A DNA stretch of 64,000 nucleotides from Streptomyces nojiriensis. Lineage in GTDB: Bacteria > Actinomycetota > Actinomycetes > Streptomycetales > Streptomycetaceae. Made by a program: the position numbers and the translations under genes. The DNA lies in contig NZ_CP071139.1 in the NCBI RefSeq assembly GCF_017639205.1, positions 3,736,001 through 3,800,000 on the forward strand. Reading direction: 5' to 3'. Shown here piece by piece: positions 40,172-48,770 of the stretch (its first letter is position 1; each line of letters opens with the position of its first letter). The notes under the pieces are model-generated. The model saw only the letters and a program-made list of their open reading frames with translations, had not been told where the DNA came from and ran no database searches.

Positions 40172-42204
40172 GCCGTGCCTCCGTGGTGGATGCCGCCCTC
40201 GCCGGGCGCTGCCTGGTGCGGGATGCGCGGCTCCGCCGCGCCTGCGCCCGGGGCCGCGGGCTCCGCGGCCGCCGCCTCGCGCTCGGCCACGACCTCGCGC
40301 ACGGCGTCGACGACCCCCGCGTAGCCGGAGCAGCGGCAGAGGTTGCCGCACAGGGCCTGACGGGTCTCCAGCTCGCTGGGGGCGTGATTGCCCTCCAGCA
40401 GGTCGTGGATGGTCATGGCCATGCCGGGTACGCAGAACCCGCACTGCACCGCACCCGACCTGCACAACGCCTGCTGGACGTCCGAAAGTTCCCCGTCCGT
40501 CGCGAGACCCTCGACGGTGCGGACCTCGCTGCCGGCGGCCGTGGCGGCCGGTACCAGGCAGGAGGCGACGAGCCTGCCGTCGACCTGCACGGCGCAGGCG
40601 CCGCATTCGCCCTGCGAGCAGCCGTCCTTGGCGCCCGCGAGGCCGAGCCGCTCGCGCAGCACGTACAGGAGGGATTCGCCGATCCAGGCGCCGGTGACGG
40701 GCCGGTCGGCGCCGTTGACGCGCAGGACGTAGGAGGCCGACGGGTGCTCGTGATGGGCGGCGGGCCCGGCGGCCGCTTCTTCCTCGTACGTCGCCACCTC
40801 GGGCGGGAGACCTTCGCCGGTTCCCTCGGGCGGGAGTGCGCCCTCGCTGTCGGCGGTGTCCGCGTGCGGCGTGAGGTCGCTCGGGGGCTCCTGCGCGGCC
40901 GGCCCGTCCCCGGTCCCGGGGTCGGGCTCCACGGCGGCCGGCTCCGCCTCGTGCGCGGGCTCGTGCGCGGCCTCGGGGCCGGGCTCCGGCGCGTGGCCGA
41001 ACGCGGTGAAGCCGTGGCCGTCGGTGCGGTCGGTGCCGGCGGGCTGCGCGGGCTCGGCGGCCGGCGCCTGGAGGCGCACCCCGCCGAAGAGATCCAGCCC
41101 GGTGTCGGCCACCGCCGGCCGCTCGGCGGCGACGGAGGCTTCGGGAGCGGCCGGCTCGGGGTACCCGGTCTGCTCCGCGTACCCGGCGTACTCGCCCTGG
41201 ACCGTGTGCCCCGTGTACTCGCCCTGGACCGCGTACTCGCCCCGGACCGCGTGGTCGGCGGCCCGGGCGCCCTCGGCCTGCTCCGCGGCCGGGCCGTGCG
41301 CGGCCTCGATGTCGTGCGGGGCCTGGTGCACCGGCTCGCCCTCGGGCAGGGCGGTGCCCACCCCGGGCCCGCCCAGCACCCGCGGCCCGCGCCCCGCGGC
41401 GCCCACTCCGGGCCCGCCGAGCAGTCGCCCGGCGGCATGCCCGGTCGCGGCGGCGGCGGCCGAAGCGGCGGCGGCCTCGTCCGTGCCGGGCAGCACACCG
41501 GCGGCACCGGCGGCGTCCGCGTCGGGGGTCCCGGCCGGCTGCTGCGTCAGGTACGCCCACGGCGCCGGGGCGCCGCCCGGCAGCGTCGCCGGGGCCTGGC
41601 TCCAGTCGGCGTCCAGCCGGCCCGGCCGGTAGTCGTTCGACTGCTCGGGGAATTCGGAGAACTCGGGCACGGCCCACTGCCCGGTCGCCGAACCGGCCTG
41701 CTCGGGCTCGTGCGCCGCTTCCGGGAACCGCCACTCGGCCGTCGCGCTCGGATCGGTCACCGGCAGCTCCGGCTCCGGCTCCGGCTCGGCGAACGCCGCC
41801 GCGACCGACGCCGGGATCGGGATCGACGCCGGGATCGGCCCGCCCACGGACCCGGAGCCCGGGCCCTGACCGGCGCCCTGGCCCGCACCGGCACCAGCGC
41901 CACCCGACGGATCGGCCTGCGCCGGGCCGCCCGCCTCCGGCCACTGCACCGGAATCGCCCACGTCCCGGTCGCCGCCGGATCCGTGGTCGCCGAGCCGAG
42001 CGGCACGATCATCGGCGGCGGCACGTAGCCGTGCCCGGGCGCCGCGAGCGGCTCCCCGGTGCCGAGCGCGTCCAGCATGTCCTGCGGCAGTTTCACGAAG
42101 GCCGTGGCGTCCGAGTCGTACTCGCCGCCCTGCGGGACCGGTTCCCAGCCCCAGCCCGCCGTGCCGTTCCCCTGGGTCACGTTCTCGTTCTCGTTCTCGC
42201 TCAT
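40168..42204 (-). CDS. [2Fe-2S] subunit with very long N-terminal extension
   Basis: A 678-residue protein, whereas the family is usually 150-200 residues. The real ferredoxin-like part is at the C terminus. It has SYVLRVNGADRPVTGAWIG, the plant-type cluster motif CSQGECGACAVQVDGRL...C, and the second cluster domain CGFCVPGMAM ... CGNLCRCSGY. Some 500 residues before it are Pro/Ala/Glu/Gly-rich with near-repeats (QGEYTGHTVQGEYAGYAEQ; LLGGPGVG...LGGPGVG) and a short Glu-Asn start MSENENENV. Electrons would pass from the Mo centre through these clusters to FAD. The start ATG 42204 overlaps the FAD-gene stop. Confidence 0.8.
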   Translation of the reverse strand: MSENENENVTQGNGTAGWGWEPVPQGGEYDSDATAFVKLPQDMLDALGTGEPLAAPGHGYVPPPMIVPLGSATTDPAATGTWAIPVQWPEAGGPAQADPSGGAGAGAGQGAGQGPGSGSVGGPIPASIPIPASVAAAFAEPEPEPELPVTDPSATAEWRFPEAAHEPEQAGSATGQWAVPEFSEFPEQSNDYRPGRLDADWSQAPATLPGGAPAPWAYLTQQPAGTPDADAAGAAGVLPGTDEAAAASAAAAATGHAAGRLLGGPGVGAAGRGPRVLGGPGVGTALPEGEPVHQAPHDIEAAHGPAAEQAEGARAADHAVRGEYAVQGEYTGHTVQGEYAGYAEQTGYPEPAAPEASVAAERPAVADTGLDLFGGVRLQAPAAEPAQPAGTDRTDGHGFTAFGHAPEPGPEAAHEPAHEAEPAAVEPDPGTGDGPAAQEPPSDLTPHADTADSEGALPPEGTGEGLPPEVATYEEEAAAGPAAHHEHPSASYVLRVNGADRPVTGAWIGESLLYVLRERLGLAGAKDGCSQGECGACAVQVDGRLVASCLVPAATAAGSEVRTVEGLATDGELSDVQQALCRSGAVQCGFCVPGMAMTIHDLLEGNHAPSELETRQALCGNLCRCSGYAGVVDAVREVVAEREAAAAEPAAPGAGAAEPRIPHQAAPGEGGIHHGGTA

Positions 42205-43109
42205 GAGGTCAGCGCCCTCCCCAGGGCCCTGCGCGCCAGCACGGCCACCGTCCGCCGCAGATGCAGTACTCCGGGAGCCACCGGCTCGCCCTGGTCGGGC
42301 ACGCACGCGGCCGCGACGTACTCGCCGAAGGCCTCCAGCGCCTCGGGGGCCAGGGTCCGCCCGCCGTCCCAGTCGATCAGCGAGGCCACCCACTGCTCGG
42401 CTTCCAGCGGCCGCAGCGGCATCGGCGCGACCGCTCCGATGGCGCAGCGCACGCCCCGGCGCGCGGGGTCCAGGACGAGCCCCACGGACGCCACGGCACG
42501 ACCGGGCCCGGTACGGCCCGTGGCCTTCAGGAACACTTGCGGCGCGTGCAGCAGCGGCACCCGCACGAAGCCGATCAGCTCACCGGGCCGCAGCATCTCC
42601 CGCCCGGCCAGCAGGTACGACACCGGGATCTCCCGCTGTCCGACCGGGCCGACGATGACGAGTACGGCCTCCAGCGCGGCCAGCACGGGCAGTGCGTCAC
42701 CCGTGGGCGCGGCGGTGGCGATGTTGCCGCCGAGGGTGCCCGCGTTGCGGATCTGCGGGGGCCCGGCGGCCCGGGCCGCGGCCGCGAGCGCGGGGATCAG
42801 AGCGGCGAAATCCGGCCGTCCCATCCGGGCGTGCGTGAGGCCCGCACCGAGCAGCGCGTGGCCGTCCTGGTACTGCCAGCCGCGGATCTCGTTGATCCGG
42901 CCCAGGCCCACCAGTGCGGCGGGCCGCAGCAGCCCGGCGTTGACGGCGGCCATCAGGTCGGTGCCGCCGGCGACCGGAACGGCGGCGGGCATGGCGGTGA
43001 GCGCCGCCACGGCCTCGTCGAGCGAGGCCGGCAGCGTCACGGACTGCGCCGCCTGCGGGCCCTGCGGCCCCTGAGGTGAATCCAGTGCGTGCGGTGCGTG
43101 CGTGGTCAA
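42201..43109 (-). CDS. FAD-binding subunit of the molybdenum hydroxylase
   Basis: A 302-residue flavoprotein of the CO dehydrogenase/xanthine dehydrogenase medium subunit type. The FAD-binding motif is VPVAGGTDLMAAVNAGLLRP and the second is RNAGTLGGNIATAAPTGDAL. The C-terminal domain has GVRCAIGAVAPMPLR. The first gene of the operon starts at TTG 43109 with GGAAGGGG about 8 bases upstream. It transfers electrons from the iron-sulfur subunit to NAD or another acceptor. Confidence 0.86.
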   Translation of the reverse strand: MTTHAPHALDSPQGPQGPQAAQSVTLPASLDEAVAALTAMPAAVPVAGGTDLMAAVNAGLLRPAALVGLGRINEIRGWQYQDGHALLGAGLTHARMGRPDFAALIPALAAAARAAGPPQIRNAGTLGGNIATAAPTGDALPVLAALEAVLVIVGPVGQREIPVSYLLAGREMLRPGELIGFVRVPLLHAPQVFLKATGRTGPGRAVASVGLVLDPARRGVRCAIGAVAPMPLRPLEAEQWVASLIDWDGGRTLAPEALEAFGEYVAAACVPDQGEPVAPGVLHLRRTVAVLARRALGRALTS

Positions 43110-43323
43110 CCCAGCTGCCCCTTCCCGATGTCCCGGTTCCGGCGCTCACGCCTGTTCCGCCGTACGGTACGTGCTCACCGCCGGGACGTGGCAACTCTGG
43201 CACATCTTCCGGGCCGCCCGGCGCGAGGGTCCGCCCCCTGCGGCCGTCCCCGGGCGCGGTGCCCCGTACGGGCCGTACGGCCCTGTCGCACCGCCTTCGA
43301 CGGCGCTCCTCCCTGATTGCCCG

Positions 43324-43347
43324 ATTTTCCCTGTATGCAGGGAAAAT
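43324..43347. promoter_or_regulatory. A/T-rich palindrome upstream of the molybdenum hydroxylase operon
   Basis: ATTTTCCCTG-TATG-CAGGGAAAAT, 10-base perfect arms, 58 bases past the GH20 stop and about 215 bases upstream of the FAD-subunit start. It could be a regulator site for the operon or the GH20 terminator. Its A/T content is striking in this genome. Confidence 0.4.
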
Positions 43348-43404
43348 GAGGCAGAGTTCCCCTGTCGTTCCCTTTCGCTTCCGGTCGGCGCCGCCATCCA
43401 CTTG

Positions 43405-45042
43405 TCACACGTTCGGGGGCGCGCCCTCGATCGGTCGCCCCGGCACCCCGGGCCGCCGCTGCCGTGGCAACGGCCCGCCCGGCGGCCGGTAATCGACCCC
43501 CTGCGCGGCCAACCGCGCGTAGTGCGCGCCCATCCGCTCCTCGAACCACGCGAAGTCGCGCTCCGCGGGTTCCGGCTGCCACGACCACACCACCTCGGCG
43601 AAGGCCGCCAGCCGCGGGAACACCTGGTAGTCGACCCGGCCCTGGTTCTCCATCACCTCGGTCCAGACGTTGGCCTGCGCACCCAGCACGTGGGCGGCGG
43701 CCTCCGGCGACAGCTTCGGCGGCACCGGCTCGAAGCGGTAGACGTCCTCCAGCGAACGCACGTACCCGATGGGCATCGGCTCGTCCGCCCCGCCCGCCTG
43801 CCGGTGGTCCAGGTACACCTGCTGCTCGGGGCACATGACCACGTCGTGCCCGGCCTCGGCGGCGGCGATCCCGCCCGCGTAGCCGCGCCACGAGGACACC
43901 GCGGCGCCGTCCGCGAGCCCGCCCTCCAGGATCTCGTCCCAGCCGATCAGCCGCCGCCCGCGCGCGGCGAGCCAGCCGTCGAAGTGCCGGACGAACCACG
44001 CCTGCAGCCCGTCCTCCCCGGCCACGCCCAGCTCGCGGATCCGCTCCTGGGCGACGGCGGAGGCCTTCCACTGCGCCTTGGGGCACTCGTCCCCGCCCAC
44101 GTGCACGAAGGGTGAGACCTCGACCGGGAACAGCTCAAGCAGCTCCTCGAAGACCCCCTCGTAGAACCGCAGCACCGCCTCGGTCGGCGCGAGCACGTTC
44201 TCGGTGATCCCCCAGTCGTCCCACACCCCGAGCGCGGCGGTGTCGACCACGTCGGTGTTGCCCAGCTCCGGGTACGCGGCGATGGCGGCCTGCGAATGCC
44301 CCGGCACGTCGATCTCCGGGACCACCCGGACGTGCCGCTCGGCGGCGTACGCGACGATCTCGCGGATGTCGTCCTGCGTGTAGTACCCGCCGTGCGGGGT
44401 CTCGTTCCACAGCGGCGAGGCCCGGTGGCCCCAGCGGCTGCGCGGGCGCCACCCGCCGACCTCGGTCAGCCGCGGGTGGCGCCGGATCTCGATCCGCCAG
44501 CCCTGGTCGTCGGTGAGGTGCAGGTGCAGGACGTTGAGCTTGTGCGCGGCGAGCAGGTCGATGTAGCGCAGCACGCCGTCCTTGGGCATGAAGTGCCGGG
44601 CCACGTCCAGCATCATCCCGCGCCAGCCGAACCGCGGGGCGTCCGCGACGGAGGCGTACGGCAGGCTCCACGCACGGCCGGGCAGCGGCGCCTTGCGGTA
44701 CGCGTCGGGCCCCAGCAGCTGACGCAGCGTCTGGGCGCCCCAGAAGAGGCCGGCCGCCGTCGCTCCCGTCAGCTCGGCCCCGTCCGGGCCGATCTCGATG
44801 CGGTACGCCTCCGGCCCCTGGCCCGCGGCGCCCTCCGGGTCGACGCGCAGCCGCAGCTCGGCGGTCGCGCCGGCCCCGGCGGCGGGCAGCTCCCAGCCGG
44901 TGGCCGCACCCAGTTCGCGCCGCAGCCAGCGCGCGACCGCCGCGGCGCCCGGCCCGGCGTCCAGGGCGGGCGCTGACCCGAACGCGAAGCGGCGCCCGCC
45001 CTCGTCGAGGAGTACGACCTGGGGTGCGGGGATCAGGTCCAT
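43405..45042 (-). CDS. Beta-N-acetylhexosaminidase (GH20)
   Basis: A 545-residue glycosidase that removes terminal N-acetylglucosamine, for example from chitin oligomers. An N-terminal alpha/beta domain (to about 125) precedes the TIM barrel with FGWRGMMLDVARHFMPKDGV, LHLTDDQGWRIE and PEIDVPGHSQAAIAAYPEL. The catalytic pair is Asp318-Glu319 in HVGGDECPKAQWK. No signal peptide is visible, so it may act inside the cell on imported oligosaccharides. The C terminus is Pro/Arg-rich. An operator-like palindrome sits 33-64 bases upstream of ATG 45042. Confidence 0.93.
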   Translation of the reverse strand: MDLIPAPQVVLLDEGGRRFAFGSAPALDAGPGAAAVARWLRRELGAATGWELPAAGAGATAELRLRVDPEGAAGQGPEAYRIEIGPDGAELTGATAAGLFWGAQTLRQLLGPDAYRKAPLPGRAWSLPYASVADAPRFGWRGMMLDVARHFMPKDGVLRYIDLLAAHKLNVLHLHLTDDQGWRIEIRRHPRLTEVGGWRPRSRWGHRASPLWNETPHGGYYTQDDIREIVAYAAERHVRVVPEIDVPGHSQAAIAAYPELGNTDVVDTAALGVWDDWGITENVLAPTEAVLRFYEGVFEELLELFPVEVSPFVHVGGDECPKAQWKASAVAQERIRELGVAGEDGLQAWFVRHFDGWLAARGRRLIGWDEILEGGLADGAAVSSWRGYAGGIAAAEAGHDVVMCPEQQVYLDHRQAGGADEPMPIGYVRSLEDVYRFEPVPPKLSPEAAAHVLGAQANVWTEVMENQGRVDYQVFPRLAAFAEVVWSWQPEPAERDFAWFEERMGAHYARLAAQGVDYRPPGGPLPRQRRPGVPGRPIEGAPPNV

Positions 45043-45074
45043 GCGTCAGCCCTTCACGACTGCGTGCGCGTGTT

Positions 45075-45106
45075 GCGTCCTGCGCAACGATCGTTCCGCA
45101 GGACGC
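45075..45106. promoter_or_regulatory. Large operator-like palindrome upstream of the GH20 gene
   Basis: Arms GCGTCCTGCG (45075-45084) and CGCAGGACGC (45097-45106) enclose AACGATCGTT (45086-45095), itself palindromic, so a 32-bp near-perfect dyad results. The GCAACGATCGTT core resembles LacI-family operators in Streptomyces. A DasR-like ACTGGTCTAGACCAGT site was not seen. Confidence 0.5.
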
Positions 45107-45148
45107 TCGTCGCGCCGACCCTAGTGCCCTGCGCGGGCACGGCAAAGA

Positions 45149-45177
45149 CCCCCGGACGCGCTCGTGCGCACCGGGGG
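45149..45177. terminator. Hairpin downstream of the DUF3039 gene
   Basis: CCCCCGG (45149-45155) and CCGGGGG (45171-45177) pair, with further ACGCG/TGCGC complementarity inside. It lies about 65 bases after the DUF3039 stop and probably ends that transcript. Confidence 0.6.
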
Positions 45178-45242
45178 CCTCGGTCCTGCGAAATCCCGTG
45201 AAGTCCCGCGAAGCCCCACGAAAGAGGGGCCGGGAGGGAGGA

Positions 45243-45527
45243 CTACTTGTCCTTGCCGCCCTTGTCCTTGTCCCCGCCGGGGCCCATGGACTCGTAGATC
45301 TCCTTGCACATGGGGCAGACCGGGTACTTCTTCGGGTCCCGGCCCGGTACCCAGACCTTGCCGCAGAGCGCGACGACGGGGGTCCCGTCGAGCGCGCTCG
45401 CCATGATCTTGTCCTTCTGGACGTAGTGGGCGAAGCGCTCGTGGTCGCCGTCACCGTGCGACACCTGCGGCGTCGGCTCTACGAGGGTCCCCGTGCCAGT
45501 CCCGCGCTCGGGCTCAAGAGTGCTCAT
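45243..45527 (-). CDS. DUF3039 family protein
   Basis: A 94-residue protein MSTLEPERGTGTGTLVEPTP. The core HERFAHYVQKDKIMASALDG, VVALCGKVWVPGRDPKKYPV and CPMCKEIYESMG contains Cys residues in an arrangement (C...CPMC) that suggests a small zinc site. DUF3039 is an actinobacterial family without known function. The tail KDKGGKDK is basic. It is a single gene with its own terminator. Confidence 0.83.
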   Translation of the reverse strand: MSTLEPERGTGTGTLVEPTPQVSHGDGDHERFAHYVQKDKIMASALDGTPVVALCGKVWVPGRDPKKYPVCPMCKEIYESMGPGGDKDKGGKDK

Positions 45528-45556
45528 GGAACCCAGGGTACTTAACCCCGCGCCCG

Positions 45557-46117
45557 TCAGTTCAGCGACGGGTCGTCCGGATAGGTGGCGACCATCGCGA
45601 GCTCGCTGCGCTGGCGGCGCAGCACCGCCCGCCACAGCCGCTCCGGATCCGGGAAGGACACGTCCCCGGGCTCCGATTCGACGACGTACCAGGCGCCCTC
45701 GCCGAGCTCCGCCTCCAGCTGGCCCGGGCCCCAGCCGGAGTAGCCCGCGAAGATCCGCAGGCCGCCCAGGGCCGCGGCCAGCAGCTCCGGCGGCGTCTCC
45801 AGGTCGACCAGTCCGATCGCCCCGTACACGCGGCGCCAGCCGAGCGGACCCTCCTCGCCCGGGATCACCGCCACGCCCAGGGCCGAGTCCATGGCCACCG
45901 GCCCGCCCTGGAAGACGACCCCGGGGGCGCCGGCCAGGGGCGCCCAGGGCAGCAGGACGTCGCCGACGCCCACGGGGGTCGGCCTGTTCAGGACCACGCC
46001 GAGGGAGCCCTGCTCGTCGTGGTCGAGCAGCAGCACGACCGCGCGGTCGAAATTCGGGTCCGCGAGGGCGGGGGTGGCCACGAGCAGCCGCCCTGTGAGG
46101 GAGGACACCTCGGTCAT
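45557..46117 (-). CDS. YqgE/AlgH family protein
   Basis: A 186-residue protein starting MTEVSSLTGRLLVATPALAD. The family blocks are PNFDRAVVLLLDHDEQGSLG, VVLNRPTPVGVGDVLLPWAP and FQGGPVAMDSALGVA, then GGLRIFAGYSGWGPGQLEAE. YqgE proteins are widespread but of unclear function. The start ATG 46117 gives the normal family N terminus; longer starts exist but do not match. It lies 30 bases upstream of the DUF3039 gene. Confidence 0.88.
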   Translation of the reverse strand: MTEVSSLTGRLLVATPALADPNFDRAVVLLLDHDEQGSLGVVLNRPTPVGVGDVLLPWAPLAGAPGVVFQGGPVAMDSALGVAVIPGEEGPLGWRRVYGAIGLVDLETPPELLAAALGGLRIFAGYSGWGPGQLEAELGEGAWYVVESEPGDVSFPDPERLWRAVLRRQRSELAMVATYPDDPSLN

Positions 46118-46380
46118 GCCGCCATGATCCCGCACATCGGCCGATTCCGGGGAGCGGGCGGGAAGATCGGATCGATCGCAGCTCAGGGCGCACGGCAGCA
46201 GCGAGGAGCGCGCACGGACGGAGTATGCGGAACGCAACGCTCCGCCATGTGGTGGATACGGAGGGTGTTGTGCCGAATTCATGACAGTCCTACGGCCACG
46301 TCGGCCTTACGAACAAGGGGGTGGTGGCCCTTACCCTTTTCCCTGGCCCCCTGCCCACCCCTCTCCGGAACGCGAGATTC

Positions 46381-47724
46381 ATGACCGGCATCAGTGACGA
46401 TGTACTGCTTGTCCACGGCGGTACCCCGCTCGAGGGCGAGATCCGTGTCCGTGGTGCGAAGAACCTCGTGCCCAAGGCCATGGTCGCCGCTCTGCTCGGC
46501 AGCGAACCCAGCCGGCTGCGCAACGTTCCCGACATCCGTGACGTGCGCGTCGTCCGCGGGCTGCTCCAGCTGCACGGGGTGACGGTCCGTCCCGGCGAGG
46601 AGCCGGGCGAACTCGTCCTCGACCCCACCCACGTCGAGAGCGCGAACGTCGCCGACATCGACGCCCACGCGGGCTCCTCGCGCATCCCGATCCTGTTCTG
46701 CGGCCCGCTGCTGCACCGGCTCGGCCACGCCTTCATTCCGGGCCTGGGCGGCTGCGACATCGGCGGCCGGCCGATCGACTTCCACTTCGACGTGCTCCGC
46801 CAGTTCGGCGCGACCATCGAGAAGCGCGAGGGCGGCCAGTACCTGGAAGCCCCGCAGCGCCTGCGCGGCTGCAAGATCCGCCTCCCCTACCCGTCGGTCG
46901 GCTCGACCGAGCAGGTGCTGCTGACGGCCGTCCTGGCCGAGGGCGTCACCGAGCTCAGCAACGCCGCGGTGGAGCCGGAGATCGAGGACCTCATCTGCGT
47001 CCTGCAGAAGATGGGCGCGATCATCTCCGTCGACACCGACCGGACCATCCGGATCACGGGCGTCGACCGCCTCGGCGGCTACAACCACAAGGCCCTCCCG
47101 GACCGCCTGGAAGCCGCCTCCTGGGCTTCCGCGGCGCTCGCCACCGGCGGCAACATCTACGTGCGCGGCGCCCAGCAGCGCTCGATGATGACGTTCCTGA
47201 ACACCTTCCGCCGCGTCGGCGGGGCGTTCGAGATCGACGACGACGGCATCCGCTTCTGGCACCCGGGCGGCCCGCTCAACGCCATCGCGCTGGAGACGGA
47301 CGTCCACCCCGGCTTCCAGACCGACTGGCAGCAGCCGCTCGTCGTGGCGCTCACGCAGGCCTCCGGCCTGTCGATCGTCCACGAGACGGTGTACGAGTCC
47401 CGGCTCGGCTTCACCTCGGCGCTCAACCAGATGGGTGCTCACATCCAGCTGTACCGCGAGTGCCTGGGCGGCAGCGCCTGCCGCTTCGGCCAGCGCAACT
47501 TCCTGCACTCGGCGGTCGTCTCCGGCCCCACCAAGCTGCAGGGCGCCGACCTGGTCATCCCCGACCTGCGCGGCGGATTCTCGTACCTGATCGCGGCCCT
47601 GGCCGCCGAGGGCACCTCGCGGGTCCACGGCATCGACCTGATCAACCGCGGCTACGAGAACTTCATGGAGAAGCTCGTGGAACTCGGCGCGAAGGTCGAA
47701 CTCCCGGGCGGGGAGCTCGTCTGA
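46381..47724 (+). CDS. murA: UDP-N-acetylglucosamine 1-carboxyvinyltransferase
   Basis: A 447-residue enzyme for the first committed step of peptidoglycan synthesis, adding enolpyruvate from PEP to UDP-GlcNAc. VRGAKNLVPKAMVAALLG holds the substrate-binding Lys-Asn. The flexible loop carries Cys125 (GLGGCDIGGRPIDFH), the equivalent of E. coli Cys115 that fosfomycin alkylates; mycobacterial MurA has Asp there. RIPILFCGPLLHRLG and the GFTSALNQMGAHI region are also conserved. The promoter lies in the divergent region with yqgE. A strong terminator follows at 47753-47791. Confidence 0.93.
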   Translation: MTGISDDVLLVHGGTPLEGEIRVRGAKNLVPKAMVAALLGSEPSRLRNVPDIRDVRVVRGLLQLHGVTVRPGEEPGELVLDPTHVESANVADIDAHAGSSRIPILFCGPLLHRLGHAFIPGLGGCDIGGRPIDFHFDVLRQFGATIEKREGGQYLEAPQRLRGCKIRLPYPSVGSTEQVLLTAVLAEGVTELSNAAVEPEIEDLICVLQKMGAIISVDTDRTIRITGVDRLGGYNHKALPDRLEAASWASAALATGGNIYVRGAQQRSMMTFLNTFRRVGGAFEIDDDGIRFWHPGGPLNAIALETDVHPGFQTDWQQPLVVALTQASGLSIVHETVYESRLGFTSALNQMGAHIQLYRECLGGSACRFGQRNFLHSAVVSGPTKLQGADLVIPDLRGGFSYLIAALAAEGTSRVHGIDLINRGYENFMEKLVELGAKVELPGGELV

Positions 47725-48147
47725 GCCGTACCCGGACATCCGGACGTACGCAGAAAGCCCCTCGGGCTCCCACAGGGCCCGGGGGGCTTTCCCGTACCTC
47801 CCGTACCCCGGCCGGGTCCGCGGTTCCGGCCTCGGCCCGCGGGCCGCGGGCCGCGGCAAAGGGCCCGCCGAGGCCCGCGAAGCCCCGTACGGAGCCGAAC
47901 GGCGGCCCGGTGGGACGTGCCAGTGGCATACCTGGGCCCCGCCAGGCCCCTGACGGGCCCTCACAGGGCCTGCCAGGCCCGCCGGGCGGCCCGGGGGCGG
48001 CCCCGGGCCCGTCCGGGCCCACCGGCCCGCGTCCGGCCCCGGACAGACCGAAGGGCGGCCACCCCGCCCGGGGGTGACCGCCCATCGTCGTTCTGCGTAC
48101 TACTGCCGTTCCAAAGGCCTGTGCGGCCCTCGGCGCCGGGGCAGGAC
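47725..48147. other. Intergenic region between convergent murA and HU genes
   Basis: 423 bases. The murA terminator occupies 47753-47791. From about 47830 to 48070 the sequence is extremely GC-rich with many GGCCCG and CAGGCC-type short repeats that code for nothing plausible in any frame. A weaker dyad-rich zone near 48065-48130 may contain the HU terminator. Confidence 0.55.
47753..47791. terminator. murA terminator
   Basis: Arms GAAAGCCCCTCGGGC (47753-47767) and GCCCGGGGGGCTTTC (47777-47791), with one mismatch, followed by CCCG. It starts 28 bases after the murA stop. Confidence 0.75.
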
Positions 48148-48429
48148 TTACTTGCCCTTGGCGGCTTCCTTGAGCTTGGAGCCCGCGGAGACCTTCACGC
48201 TGTAGCCGGCCGGGATCTGGATGGGGTCGCCGGTCTGCGGGTTGCGCGCGGTGCGAGCGGCACGGTGGGTGCGCTCGAAGGTCAGGAAGCCGGGGATGGT
48301 GACCTTCTCGTCGCCCTTGGCGACAATCTCGCCGACGGTCTCGGCGAGCGCGGCCAGAACGGCGTCGGCGTCCTTGCGGGTCACCTCGGCGCGCTCGGAC
48401 AGAGCGGCCACCAGCTCACTGCGGTTCAT
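48148..48429 (-). CDS. HU family DNA-binding protein
   Basis: A 93-residue nucleoid protein. MNRSELVAALSERAEVTRKD, ADAVLAALAETVGEIVAKGD and EKVTIPGFLTFERTHRAART are the helical body and beta-arm; RNPQTGDPIQIPAGYSVKVS is the DNA-contacting arm and end. It is the short HU without the Lys/Ala-rich tail found in the second Streptomyces HU, so it corresponds to the vegetative HupA type by length; that naming is inference. Confidence 0.93.
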   Translation of the reverse strand: MNRSELVAALSERAEVTRKDADAVLAALAETVGEIVAKGDEKVTIPGFLTFERTHRAARTARNPQTGDPIQIPAGYSVKVSAGSKLKEAAKGK

Positions 48430-48770
48430 GTTGTACTCCCGTGTTCAACTTGCCTTAGAGGCGTGAGATCGAAGCCGATGCTGCCAGGGCCCTAGGACAG
48501 TCCCCGGACCCGGGTCTGAACGTCAGACCCTCTCGCCCGGTTACGCATCCTGCCCCCACCAGCGGCGGGAAAGCCAATCCGGCACCCGTCGGGGTCACAC
48601 GAAAAGCGCCACAGTCACGCCGCGGTGACGCTCCGTCCACGCCTTCGCCCACACGCCACCGCGGACCGCGGACCCCGCGGGCATCCCCGCAAACCCTAGA
48701 GGCGGCGCGTCGGGCCCGCATCTCGCGACGCGCCGGGATCGGAGCGCCGTGAGGGCCGTCACAGCAGGGC
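48430..48770. other. Intergenic region upstream of HU
   Basis: 341 bases between the malic enzyme stop and the HU start, both on the minus strand. It should contain the HU promoter; no confident -10/-35 pair, terminator or small gene was identified. Confidence 0.4.

Noticed and set aside
37463..40324. Long plus-strand open frame opposite the molybdenum hydroxylase gene
   Set aside because: Antisense shadow of a recognised enzyme gene; composition is abnormal for a real protein.
45043..45148. DasR site for N-acetylglucosamine control
   Set aside because: No sequence close to ACTGGTCTAGACCAGT was found; the dyad present has a different core.
47830..48070. Possible coding region or tandem-repeat array rich in GGCCCG
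   Set aside because: Short irregular repeats with no plausible frame, ribosome-binding site or domain; regarded as GC-rich intergenic DNA.
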